From positions 1 through 56,870 of the forward strand of contig JANYKT010000201.1 of the NCBI GenBank assembly GCA_025358085.1: a stretch of DNA of 56,870 nt. The letters run 5' to 3'. Position 1 is the first letter of the stretch. Each line of letters opens with the position of its first letter. Source of the DNA: Deltaproteobacteria bacterium (lineage in GTDB: Bacteria > Myxococcota > Myxococcia > Myxococcales > 40CM-4-68-19). The notes under the pieces were generated by a model that did no database searches, was not told the DNA's origin, and saw only the letters and a program-made list of their open reading frames with translations. Of this stretch, positions 9,319 to 19,103 are shown in pieces. Position numbers and translations under genes: made by a program.

Positions 9319-9816
9319 CTACGAACCGGATTCGAGCGACTGCTGCAGTGTCGCCAGCACATCGCGCGCGTTGGCCGGCTTCTGAAGCGCCTCGGCCTCG
9401 GGGTCGTGACGGTCCTTGATGGAGGGCGAATCCCGGCGGAGCTCTTCAATCAGCGCAATCAATTTTGCTGAGCGCTGCTCGGCCAGAAGATTGATATGCA
9501 AATCCAGCTGCGCGCGTCGCTCGTTGTGGCGCGAGGTACGATTCTGGGTAATCAGCACCATGGTGGAAGTCAGCAGTGCGGCAGCAGTGAGCAGACCTTG
9601 CAGCAGCGGGAATGGCGCAGGGTCCCATGCGTGCCTGCTCGAATTTGCCAGAATCCAGCCCAGTAGAATCGCAATGATGCAATAGAGTGAAGCCGGACGG
9701 CCAAGCCAGGCAGTCAGACGCTCCACTCCCCGCTGGTGGGCGCCAAGACTATCCATGACCTCTTTATGGATCTCCGCAATGGTGTCTGCGTGTTCCTGAA
9801 CCGGTCCTGAAGCCAT
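9319..9816 (-). CDS. DUF1003 family membrane protein
   Basis: A 165-residue protein with two transmembrane helices (about residues 40-60 and 70-90), separated by a WDPAPFPLLQGLL loop, then a charged helical tail containing TQNRTSRHNERRAQLDLHIN. The WDP-FP-LN-type loop and the RQ/NRTSRHNERRA stretch are the DUF1003 signature. The family function is unknown. It converges with the CLC gene (7 bp between stops) and lies 9 bp downstream of the acyl-CoA synthetase gene, so the two minus-strand genes may be cotranscribed. Confidence 0.88.
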   Translation of the reverse strand: MASGPVQEHADTIAEIHKEVMDSLGAHQRGVERLTAWLGRPASLYCIIAILLGWILANSSRHAWDPAPFPLLQGLLTAAALLTSTMVLITQNRTSRHNERRAQLDLHINLLAEQRSAKLIALIEELRRDSPSIKDRHDPEAEALQKPANARDVLATLQQSLESGS

Positions 9817-9825
9817 CGCAGGACG

Positions 9826-11745
9826 CTAAGTCGCGGGCGCTCCTTTGGCCACCTGCGGATATCCGAGCTGCGAAAGTGCTTCGCGGATCTCGTCCAGCGC
9901 CGCCGGCTCTTCGATGGTCGGCGGCAGCGAGTACTGCACACCGTCAGCGATCTTGCGCATGGTGCCGCGCAGGATCTTCCCCGAGCGTGTCTTGGGCAGC
10001 CGCTTGACGACCGTGGCTGATTTGAAGAAAGCCACCGGCCCGAGGCGCTCACGCACCAGCGCCACCAACTCCAGCACCAGCTCCGCCTCGGTGCGCCCCG
10101 TGCCCTGCTTGAGCACGACAAAGCCCACCGGGACCTCGCCCTTCAACGCGTCGGCGACACCGACCACCGCGCACTCGGCTACATCGCGGTGTGAGGCGAG
10201 GATCTCCTCCATTGCGCCGGTGGAGAGCCTGTGGCCAGCGACATTGATGACATCATCAATGCGGCCCATGATGGATAGATAACCTTCGCTGTCGAAGAAC
10301 CCGCCGTCCCCGGTGAGGTAATGGCCGGGATAACGAGTCAGATAGGCACGCTCATAGCCGGCATCGTCCAGATAGAGAGTCTGCAGGCAGCCGGGTGGCA
10401 AGGGCAGCCGGATGGCGATGGCGCCACTCTCGCCCGCGGGCTGGTCAGAGCCCCCCTCGTCGAGCACCCGGATATCGTAGCCGGGCATCGGCATGGTGGC
10501 TGAGCCGGGCTTGATCGGGAAAGTTTCAAGGCCAATGGGATTCGCGGCCACCGGCCAGCCCGTCTCGGTTTGCCACCAGTGGTCAACGACCGGAATGCCC
10601 AGCTGTTCGCGCGCCCACTGCAGCGTGTCGGGGTCGCAGCGCTCGCCGGCGAGGAACAGCGCGCGCAGGTGATCGGCCGGCCGGTGCAGGCGCAACTGCG
10701 CGCCGGCGGGATCTTCGCGGCGGATGGCCCGGAAGGCGGTGGGCGCGGTGAAGAGCGTGCGCACGCCGTGGTCGCGCACCACGCGCCAGAAGGCTCCCGC
10801 ATCGGGCGTGCCGACCGGCTTGCCCTCGTAGAGCACGGTCGTGCAGCCGCGCAAGAGTGGGCCGTAAACGATGTACGAGTGGCCGACCACCCAGCCAATG
10901 TCGCTCGCGGACCAGAAAGTCTCGCCCGCGCTGGCGCCGTAAATGAACTCCATGCTCCAGCGCAGCGCGACCGCGTGACCACCGTTGTCGCGGACCACGC
11001 CTTTGGGGTGACCGGTGGTGCCGCTCGTATAGAGGATGTAGAGCGGGTCGCTCGCCTCGAGTGAGACGCAGGCGGCAGGCTCCGCGCCTTCCAGCGCCTG
11101 CTCCCAGGTGAGGTCGCGGCCCGCGGTCAGCTCTGCTTTGGCCTCCGGCCGTTGCAGCACGACGACGTGCTCGGGCTTGTGGCGCGCCGCCTCGATGGCC
11201 TTGTCCACCAGCGGCTTGTAGGGCAGCACGCGGACCGCGTCGATGCCGCAGGAGGCGCAGAGCACCACGCGTGGGCGGGCGTGGTCGATGCGCGCCGCCA
11301 GCTCGTGCGCGGCAAAGCCACCAAAGACCACCGAGTGCACGGCGCCCAGGCGCGCGCAGGCGAGCATGGAGATCACCGCCTCGGGCACCATCGGCATGTA
11401 GATGACGACGCGGTCGCCTTTGACCACGCCGAGCCGGGCGAGCGCACCGGCGAAGCGCGCCACCTCGTCCCGCAGCGCCGCATAAGTGAAGCGCAGGACC
11501 GTCGAGGTGACCGGGCTGTCATAGATGAGCGCGAGCTGTTCGCCGCGCCCCTCCTCGACGTGCCGGTCGAGCGCGTTGAAGCAGGTGTTGAGGCGGCCGC
11601 CCTCGAACCAGCGCGCGAAGTTTGGCCGGGTCCGGTCAAGCACGCGCCGCGGCGGCTGGTCCCAGCGGATGGCCCTGGCTGCATCGCCCCAGAAGCCTTC
11701 CGGATCCTGCAGAGAGCGGCGAAACTCTTCCTGATAGCGGCCCAT
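9826..11745 (-). CDS. prpE: Propionyl/acetyl-CoA synthetase (PrpE-like)
   Basis: A 639-residue AMP-forming acyl-CoA synthetase. Starting from the ATG at 11745 gives the family N-terminus MGRYQEEFRRSLQDPEGFW; the longer frame adds only a basic tail. The AMP-binding P-loop YTSGTTGHPKGVV, the DHWWQTETGWP adenylate motif, the hinge GRIDDVINVAGHRLSTG and the catalytic lysine segment RSGKILRGT are all present. VRDNGGHAVALRWSM and the IYGASAGETFWSASDIGWVV region are typical of PrpE rather than Acs, so propionate or another short acid is the likely substrate. It activates the acid to acyl-CoA in the cytoplasm. Confidence 0.88.
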   Translation of the reverse strand: MGRYQEEFRRSLQDPEGFWGDAARAIRWDQPPRRVLDRTRPNFARWFEGGRLNTCFNALDRHVEEGRGEQLALIYDSPVTSTVLRFTYAALRDEVARFAGALARLGVVKGDRVVIYMPMVPEAVISMLACARLGAVHSVVFGGFAAHELAARIDHARPRVVLCASCGIDAVRVLPYKPLVDKAIEAARHKPEHVVVLQRPEAKAELTAGRDLTWEQALEGAEPAACVSLEASDPLYILYTSGTTGHPKGVVRDNGGHAVALRWSMEFIYGASAGETFWSASDIGWVVGHSYIVYGPLLRGCTTVLYEGKPVGTPDAGAFWRVVRDHGVRTLFTAPTAFRAIRREDPAGAQLRLHRPADHLRALFLAGERCDPDTLQWAREQLGIPVVDHWWQTETGWPVAANPIGLETFPIKPGSATMPMPGYDIRVLDEGGSDQPAGESGAIAIRLPLPPGCLQTLYLDDAGYERAYLTRYPGHYLTGDGGFFDSEGYLSIMGRIDDVINVAGHRLSTGAMEEILASHRDVAECAVVGVADALKGEVPVGFVVLKQGTGRTEAELVLELVALVRERLGPVAFFKSATVVKRLPKTRSGKILRGTMRKIADGVQYSLPPTIEEPAALDEIREALSQLGYPQVAKGAPAT

Positions 11746-11810
11746 GAGGGCACCATTGCGCCGGGATCCGCGAGCGCGCAAGCGAGGCCCGGATCCTGTT
11801 AAAAGAGCGC

Positions 11811-13229
11811 ATGCTCTTCGCCCTCCTCCTGCTCGCTCCGGTTGCCTCGCCCGACGCTGCCGCCCGCATCATCGGCGGCGCGCTCTCCGACAACATCGCC
11901 TACCAGCGGCTCGCTGATCTCACCGAGACCGTGGGTCCGCGACTCTCGGGCTCTGACGGTGCCGCGGCCGCGGTGCGCTGGGGACTTGCGCGATTCAAGG
12001 AGGACGGGCTCGCGGCCCATCTGGAGAAGGTGATGGTGCCGCACTGGGTCCGCGGCGAGGAGCGGGTCGAGATCCTGGCCTCGGACCGGATGGCTGGATA
12101 TGCCCTTTCTCTGACCGCGCTCGGGGGCAGCGTCGGGACACCTTTGGGCGGGGTCACGGGCGAGGTGATCGAGGCGCACTCGCTGGCCGAAATCGCGGCG
12201 CTCGGCGAGAAGGCGCGCGGCAAGTTGCTCTTCCTGAATCATTCGATGTCGACGGCCAAAGGCTACGGCGAGTTTGTCGACCACCGCGTCTTCGGGCCGG
12301 CGGCGGCGGCCAAGCTGGGCGCTGCCGGGGTGCTGCTGCGCTCTCTCGCGACCGCGTCGTTGCGCACGCCGCACACCGGTGTGACCATCTACGATCCGGG
12401 CGCGCCCACCGCGCCGGGTGCGGCCATCGCGGTCGAAGACGCCGAGTTGCTCCACCGCCTGCTCGCGCGCGGGCCCGTGCGGGTACGGCTCGCGCTGGGC
12501 TGCCGCACGCTGCCTGATGTCGAATCGGCCAACGTGGTCGGCGAGGTCCCCGGCCGCGAGAAGCCCGGCGAGGTGGTGTTGCTCGCCGCGCACCTGGACT
12601 CGTGGGACCTGGCGACCGGCGCCATCGACGACGGCGCGGGCGTGGCCATCGTGATGGAAGCGGGCCGCCTGATCGCGCACCTGCCGCAGGCCCCGCGCCG
12701 CACCGTGCGCGTGGTGCTCTACATGAATGAGGAGAACGGGAGCCGCGGAGGCAAGGGTTACGCGGAGGCGCACAAGACGGAGCTCAGCAGCCACGTCGTT
12801 GCGATGGAGGCGGACAGCGGCGCGGGCCGGCCGCTTGCGCTCAGTGTGCGAGCGGGCGAGGGCGGCGCGCGGGCGCTGCAGGACTGGCTCGAGCCGCTTT
12901 CGACCCTGGGCCTCGGCGAGGCGGCCGAGGGCGGCGAAGGGGGCGCGGACATCGGCCCGCTCGGCGAGGCGCGGGTGCCGTTCGCCTCGGTGCGGCAGGA
13001 CACCACCCACTACTTCGACTACCACCACAGCGCGGCGGATACTTTCGACAAGGTGGAGCCGCAGGCGCTGGCTGCAAACGCGGCGGTCTTCGCCTGGCTC
13101 GCGTACGCGCTTGCCGAGATGCCCGCGCCGCTACCGCGCCCTGCACCCGCGCCGCCGCACGACCGCACCGCGCCGCCACCCGCAAGCGCCGGCACGCCGA
13201 GACCATCGCCCGCAGCAGCCCAGCACTGA
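11811..13229 (+). CDS. M28 family metallopeptidase (carboxypeptidase Q-like)
   Basis: A 472-residue secreted peptidase. The N-terminus MLFALLLLAPVASPDAA is a signal peptide, followed by a PA-domain-containing region and the M28 core. The dinuclear-zinc ligands are readable in order: AAHLDSWD (His, Asp), IDDGAG (bridging Asp), MNEENGSRGG (catalytic Glu pair), MEADSG and YHHSAADTFDKV (final His). This order matches carboxypeptidase Q-like enzymes that degrade dipeptides outside the cytoplasm. The C-terminal 35 residues are Pro/Ala-rich and unstructured. It is divergent from the acyl-CoA synthetase gene with a 65-bp gap that must hold both promoters. Confidence 0.88.
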   Translation: MLFALLLLAPVASPDAAARIIGGALSDNIAYQRLADLTETVGPRLSGSDGAAAAVRWGLARFKEDGLAAHLEKVMVPHWVRGEERVEILASDRMAGYALSLTALGGSVGTPLGGVTGEVIEAHSLAEIAALGEKARGKLLFLNHSMSTAKGYGEFVDHRVFGPAAAAKLGAAGVLLRSLATASLRTPHTGVTIYDPGAPTAPGAAIAVEDAELLHRLLARGPVRVRLALGCRTLPDVESANVVGEVPGREKPGEVVLLAAHLDSWDLATGAIDDGAGVAIVMEAGRLIAHLPQAPRRTVRVVLYMNEENGSRGGKGYAEAHKTELSSHVVAMEADSGAGRPLALSVRAGEGGARALQDWLEPLSTLGLGEAAEGGEGGADIGPLGEARVPFASVRQDTTHYFDYHHSAADTFDKVEPQALAANAAVFAWLAYALAEMPAPLPRPAPAPPHDRTAPPPASAGTPRPSPAAAQH

Positions 13230-13252
13230 AAGGGAACTGCAACCGAAGTGCA

Positions 13253-13276
13253 GGTGCATTGACCTGTCAATGCACC
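13253..13276. promoter_or_regulatory. 24-bp near-perfect palindrome, probable operator
   Basis: GGTGCATTGAC and GTCAATGCACC are exact inverted copies separated by CT, a 24-bp dyad with 11-bp arms, 99 bp before the aldehyde dehydrogenase ATG. The two-base centre is too tight for a transcription terminator hairpin and no T-run follows. Such long dyads are typical binding sites of dimeric repressors (TetR, GntR or MarR families). No regulator gene of these families lies next to it. Confidence 0.6.
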
Positions 13277-13374
13277 CTGACTGATGTGACCGGGTGAATT
13301 GCCGCCGACCGCTGGCGGACGGCCTTGGTGCAGCGAGGTGGCGGCGGGCGGCGCTTTTTGCTACCACCCGCGGC

Positions 13375-14922
<1,548 letters not shown>

Positions 14923-15023
14923 GCCTCCCCGGAGCGTCCGGGTGCGTGTCCGCAGCTTGACTCGCGAGAGATCAAGCCGCGCGACGGTCCGTAAAAGGCA
15001 GTGAGGGATGCCTGAAAAGCGAA

Positions 15024-15057
15024 GAGCCGCCGCTCAGTCCTGATTGAGCGCCGGCTC
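15024..15057. terminator. Hairpin between convergent genes, possible bidirectional terminator
   Basis: GAGCCG-C-CGCTCA pairs with TGAGCG-C-CGGCTC around the loop GTCCTGAT, giving two 6-bp stem blocks with one C-C mismatch. It lies in the 186-bp gap between the converging aldehyde dehydrogenase and SDR genes. No T-tract follows on either strand, so it would be a non-canonical terminator or an mRNA-end stabiliser. Confidence 0.45.
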
Positions 15058-15108
15058 CAGATGGTTCGCCTGCCGCATTGCGCGGCGGGCGGCGAGCAGC
15101 ATGCGACG

Positions 15109-15999
15109 CTACTGAGCAGCGTGCCACTGCTGAAAGAGCAAAGGCGCCTCGGCGACGAAGCTCTCGTGTCGCGGCCGCCAGTCCAGCTCGTTGCGCGCCT
15201 TTTCGCTCGACAGCCGCTGGTCAAGTTGCAGGGCCTCGGCCAAGAGGTTGCCCGCTTCGGCCGGGTTCGCCTGGACCTTGCCGTCCTTGCCGGCCGCGCG
15301 CGAGGCCGCCTCCGCGATCTCGCGCTGCGTGTGCTGCGAGGCATCGACGGCGTTGAAGACCGAACCCGCCGGCGCGCGCTCGACCAGCCGCACGTACAGC
15401 TCGGCCAAATCGTCCACATGCACCATCGGCCAGTGATTCGCACCCTCGCCGAACATAGTGGCCGCACCCTGCTTCGCCGCAGCGCCGAACATCATGGCCG
15501 GGATGCCGCCTCGAGCGCCGCCATAGACGATGCCGGGCCGCACCACTACTGCGCGGATGCCGTCCTTCGCCATGCTGAGCGCGAGCTGCTCATGCGCCGG
15601 ACGCCAGGCGACGATCTTGCCGGGCTTCAACGGCGCGGTTTCGTCGGCCACGCCGTCGGTGTCGCCGCTCACCCAGCAGCCGCTCGTATAGATGAACGTG
15701 CCACCGACCTTGCCGTGCAGGAGTTCGCGCGCGTTGGTGATGGTCTTCTTGTCGAGCTCCACCGCCTCTGCGCTATGCTCTTGCGCGCAGTGGACGATCG
15801 CGGCAACCCCGTAGGCCGCGGCGGCATAGCCCGCAGGCTTCGAGAGCTCACCAACGACGAGCTTGACTCCGGCCGCTCTGAGCGCGGCCCCCTTTTCCTC
15901 CGAGCGCACCAGCGCCAGCACGTCGTGTCCCGCCTTCTTCAGGCGAAGCGCTACGGCGCTGCCGATGTACCCGTTACCGCCGGTGATAAATACCTTCAT
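15109..15999 (-). CDS. NAD(P)-binding epimerase/dehydratase-like SDR
   Basis: A 296-residue extended-type short-chain dehydrogenase. The Rossmann motif TGGNGYIG starts at residue 7, with the VRPGIVYGG segment and the WPMVHVDDLAELYVRLVE region typical of extended SDRs. At the position of the usual YxxxK catalytic pair the sequence reads VAWRPAHEQ, so Tyr and Lys are not conserved. This occurs in atypical SDR subfamilies. It argues against a classical epimerase mechanism. Substrate unknown. A 300-bp divergent gap separates it from the lipid-kinase-like gene. Confidence 0.82.
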   Translation of the reverse strand: MKVFITGGNGYIGSAVALRLKKAGHDVLALVRSEEKGAALRAAGVKLVVGELSKPAGYAAAAYGVAAIVHCAQEHSAEAVELDKKTITNARELLHGKVGGTFIYTSGCWVSGDTDGVADETAPLKPGKIVAWRPAHEQLALSMAKDGIRAVVVRPGIVYGGARGGIPAMMFGAAAKQGAATMFGEGANHWPMVHVDDLAELYVRLVERAPAGSVFNAVDASQHTQREIAEAASRAAGKDGKVQANPAEAGNLLAEALQLDQRLSSEKARNELDWRPRHESFVAEAPLLFQQWHAAQ

Positions 16000-16299
16000 T
16001 CAAACCCTCCCATGACGAGAAGCGTTCTCTACGCTCAACCGAGCAGATCGCCAAGAGCAAAGAGACGGGATCGGCCGCTACCCGTCCCCGGGCAGCAGCC
16101 TCTGCGCAAGTAGATTCGCACCGCCACCGCGAATGCACGTCTACCCGCTCTCCGTGTAAGTGTCCGCCCACCTGCAATACATCCAAGTGTCCGATCTGTT
16201 TCGTATTTGTGAACTGACGCGGCGCAGCGGGATCCGGCCTCGCCTTTGCTTTCAGGCAATGCGCGGCAAACGACGGCACCTCGCGAGGAGCAACAAAGA
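16000..16299. other. Divergent intergenic region
   Basis: A 300-bp gap between the SDR and the DAGK-like gene. It contains two copies of AAGTGTCCG (16158-16166 and 16185-16193), 27 bp apart, and a GAGGAG ribosome-binding site at 16285-16290 ahead of the plus-strand start. No clear promoter consensus, terminator or RNA gene was found. Confidence 0.5.
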
Positions 16300-17403
16300 A
16301 TGGGCAACGTCGAGCAGCTTCCTCTGGGGCGACACCAGAACGAGCGCGTAGCCGTTCTTCTCAACGCCAACGCCAAGGCCGTGTCCGAGGACCTGCGCCG
16401 CGAACTCGAGAACTTCGTCCCCGCGGAGGACCTCTTCTATTCGCGCAGTTTTGAAGAGGCGCGCGTCATCGCCCGCACCGTTCTTTCCCGCGGCTACCGG
16501 ACCGTGCTCACAGGCGGCGGGGACGGCACGTTCGTCGGCTACGTGAACTGCCTCTTCGAGGAAGCCGTCGCGTCCTCCGTCCGGGCCTCGGTCGCGGGCG
16601 GAACTGCGCTGCGGCTTGCTCCGCGGGCCGAACACGCGCTGCGTCTGCCGCGCTTCGGCGTGCTCAAGCTCGGCACCGGCAACGCGCTCGCGTGCCACGC
16701 GGGCGCCAGCTCGAACCGGGTTGGCGTGGTCGAAGACATCCTCCGCACCCGCTCGGGCGAGTGCTCCGTGTCGATGCCGCTCCACCTTCTCTCGCACGAA
16801 GGCAAGCGCGCGCCGTTTGCCGGCGTCGGCATCGACGCTGCCATCCTCAACGACTATGTCGGCCTGCGGGACAGGCTCAAGGGCAGCAAGCTTCAATTCG
16901 CTGGCACCGGCGGCCTTGGCTACTTCTGCTCGGTGGTCGGCAAGACCATCCCGACCGCCCTCTCCCAGCGCGGCCTCCCGAACGTGGAGATCATCAACCT
17001 TGGAGCGTCCGCGCGGCGAATTGGCCCGGACGGCAAACCGCTGGGCCGCGCGGTCGAGCACGGCGAGATCCTCTACAAAGGCCCTTGCCGCCTGGCCGCC
17101 GCGGGCACCGTTCCCTGTTACGGGTACGGCTTCAAGATCTTCCCCCACGCACTGCGCGCGCCGGGCAAGTTTCAGTTGCGCATCACCGCAATGAGCGTGG
17201 CAAAGATCCTCGGCAACCTGCGCACCATCTGGAAGGGCGGGACGCCGCAGACCGGCATGCTCGACTTTCATTGCGAGAAGGTGCTCATCCGCTTCGACCG
17301 CGAGATGCCGGTGCAGGTCGGCGGCGACGCTGAAGGCTACCGCCGCGAGATCGTGCTGGAGATGGCTGAGCGTCCTCTCGAGTTGCTCGACTTCAACGCG
17401 TAG
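16300..17403 (+). CDS. Diacylglycerol kinase-catalytic-domain protein
   Basis: A 367-residue protein with the NAD/DAG-kinase fold. The nucleotide loop GGGDGTFVGYVN lies about residue 72 and the LGTGNALA segment about residue 127, as in the YegS/DagK/sphingosine-kinase family. The ATG at 16300 follows GAGGAG by 9 nt, which fixes the start over the upstream in-frame start. The protein is longer than bacterial DgkB-type kinases (about 300) and has no signal or membrane segment. A lipid such as diacylglycerol is the expected substrate; which one cannot be told. Confidence 0.83.
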   Translation: MGNVEQLPLGRHQNERVAVLLNANAKAVSEDLRRELENFVPAEDLFYSRSFEEARVIARTVLSRGYRTVLTGGGDGTFVGYVNCLFEEAVASSVRASVAGGTALRLAPRAEHALRLPRFGVLKLGTGNALACHAGASSNRVGVVEDILRTRSGECSVSMPLHLLSHEGKRAPFAGVGIDAAILNDYVGLRDRLKGSKLQFAGTGGLGYFCSVVGKTIPTALSQRGLPNVEIINLGASARRIGPDGKPLGRAVEHGEILYKGPCRLAAAGTVPCYGYGFKIFPHALRAPGKFQLRITAMSVAKILGNLRTIWKGGTPQTGMLDFHCEKVLIRFDREMPVQVGGDAEGYRREIVLEMAERPLELLDFNA

Positions 17404-17442
17404 GCTTTTAGCGGCGCGCGGTGTTCCCGCTGCTTGAACAGC

Positions 17443-17715
17443 TCAGACGTACCAGACGATCGACTTGTCTCCGTGGAACGCCTCGTAGATCCGGCGGCGC
17501 TCCTCCTCCGACGTCAGGTACACGTGCACGCTGACGCTCTCGTATTTTCCCGCGCTCGAGGGCCGCACCGTGACGGCGCTCTCGTCGACGGCCCCCAGCA
17601 CCGCGCGCACGTGCTGCAGGATGCGCGCTTTCAGCTCGGGTCCAGCGAGGCCCATGGCCTTGAAGGCGTAGTGCGTCGGATAGCTGATCAGCTGCGGGGG
17701 GACCCCGTCGCTCAC
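17443..17715 (-). CDS. DUF493 (YbeD-like) protein
   Basis: A 90-residue protein of the DUF493/YbeD family, a small ACT-like alpha-beta fold of unclear function. Family features are ISYPTHYAFKAMGLAG at the N-terminus and the KYESVSVHVYLTSEEERRRI stretch. It starts at a GTG inside the stop codon of the PIN-PhoH gene (4-nt overlap), so it is translationally coupled to it, and it ends the long minus-strand block. Confidence 0.85.
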   Translation of the reverse strand: MSDGVPPQLISYPTHYAFKAMGLAGPELKARILQHVRAVLGAVDESAVTVRPSSAGKYESVSVHVYLTSEEERRRIYEAFHGDKSIVWYV

Positions 17716-19064
17716 AGGAGGTTCGAGGCCAGCTCCGCAAGAGCAGAGCGCTCGCCTTTCGTCAGCGTGATGTGCCCGGCCAGCTTCTCGTTCTTGAATT
17801 TGTTGACCACGTGCACGAGGCCGTTGTTGGTCGAGTCAACATACGGATTATCGATTTGATAGGGGTCGCCGGTGAGCACGATTTTCGTATTGTCGCCGAC
17901 GCGCGTGATGATGGTCTTCACCTCGTGCGGGGTGAGGTTCTGCGCCTCGTCGATGATCATGTATTGATTTGGAATGCTGCGTCCGCGGATATACGTCAGC
18001 GGCTCGATCGCGACCAGCCCCAGATCCACCAGTTCGCGGTAGCTGCGGCCCGCCTTCTTGTCGGCGCGCGAGAGGCCCATGAGGAATTCGACGTTGTCGT
18101 AAATGGGCTGCATCCAGGGATTCAGCTTGTCCTCGACTGAGCCGGGCAGATAGCCGATGTCCTTGCCGAGCGGAAAGACCGGGCGCGAGACCAGCATCTT
18201 CTGGAAGACCTGCTCTTCCATGGTCTTCTGCAGCCCAGCCGCGATGGCGAGCAGCGTCTTGCCGGTGCCCGCCTTGCCGACGATGGTGACGAGCTTGATC
18301 TCGTCATTGAGCAGCAGGTCGAGCGCGAAGCTCTGCTCCTTGTTCCGCGGCCGCAGGCCCCAGGCGCCCTCTTTCAGCGACTTGTGCAGCGGGACGAACT
18401 TGCCCTTGGTAGCGTTGAACTTCGAGAGCGCGGTATGATTTTGCGACTCGCGGTCTTTGAGCAGGGCGAATTCGTTGGGACAGACTGGTACGCCTTCGGG
18501 CAGCGCCAGCTCGCCGTGCGCATAGAACGAGTCGATGTCGCTCCGGGCGACGTCCACCTCGCGAACGCCCATGTAGATCTCGGCGTCCTGGATCTTGTCG
18601 TTCTCGTAATCTTGCACCGGCAGCCCGAGCGCGTCGGCGCGGATACGGAGGTTGATGTCCTTGGTGACGAACACCAGCCGCGTCTCGGGCTCGCGCTCTT
18701 TGAGGTCGGCCGCCAGCGCGAGGATGCGGTTGTCCACCAACGCCGAATTCAAGAACTGCTTGGGCAGTTCCTTCTGGGTGAACATGACCCGCAGCGCGCC
18801 GCCGCCCTGGAGTTCGACGCCGTCGGTCAGCGAGCCGCCCTCTTCGCGGAACTTGTCGAGGTCGCGCGAGACTTGCCGCGCGTTCCGTCCCAGCTCGGAA
18901 GGATCGCGCTTGAACTTGTCGATCTCTTCGACGACGTAAATGGGAATGATGACGTTGTTGTCTTTGAACTGGAAGAGCGCGCGCGGGTCGTGGAGCAGGA
19001 CGTTGGTGTCGAGAACGTAATTCTTTCTCAATGGACTCCCCGGGAGCGCTGGCTTCTTGTTCAA
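17712..19064 (-). CDS. PIN-domain PhoH-family ATPase (PhoH2-like)
   Basis: A 450-residue fusion of an N-terminal PIN ribonuclease domain (VLDTNVLLHDP at residue 17, with VVEEIDKFKRD) and a C-terminal PhoH ATPase with Walker A GKAGTGKTLLAIAAG about residue 264 and Walker B MIIDEAQNLTP about residue 372. This is the PhoH2/YlaK architecture, known in several bacteria as an RNase-helicase-type protein. All PIN acidic positions that can be read appear conserved. It sits 39 bp downstream of the GGDEF gene and overlaps the DUF493 gene. The plus-strand frame across it is an antisense shadow. Confidence 0.93.
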   Translation of the reverse strand: MNKKPALPGSPLRKNYVLDTNVLLHDPRALFQFKDNNVIIPIYVVEEIDKFKRDPSELGRNARQVSRDLDKFREEGGSLTDGVELQGGGALRVMFTQKELPKQFLNSALVDNRILALAADLKEREPETRLVFVTKDINLRIRADALGLPVQDYENDKIQDAEIYMGVREVDVARSDIDSFYAHGELALPEGVPVCPNEFALLKDRESQNHTALSKFNATKGKFVPLHKSLKEGAWGLRPRNKEQSFALDLLLNDEIKLVTIVGKAGTGKTLLAIAAGLQKTMEEQVFQKMLVSRPVFPLGKDIGYLPGSVEDKLNPWMQPIYDNVEFLMGLSRADKKAGRSYRELVDLGLVAIEPLTYIRGRSIPNQYMIIDEAQNLTPHEVKTIITRVGDNTKIVLTGDPYQIDNPYVDSTNNGLVHVVNKFKNEKLAGHITLTKGERSALAELASNLL

Positions 19065-19103
19065 GCTAGACCCTGCGATGCTGGAAGCGAAGCGGGAAAG
19101 CGC

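Noticed and set aside
13294-13374. Upstream extension of the aldehyde dehydrogenase
   Set aside because: The ATG at 13375 begins the conserved family N-terminus; the extension is Arg/Ala-rich and non-conserved.
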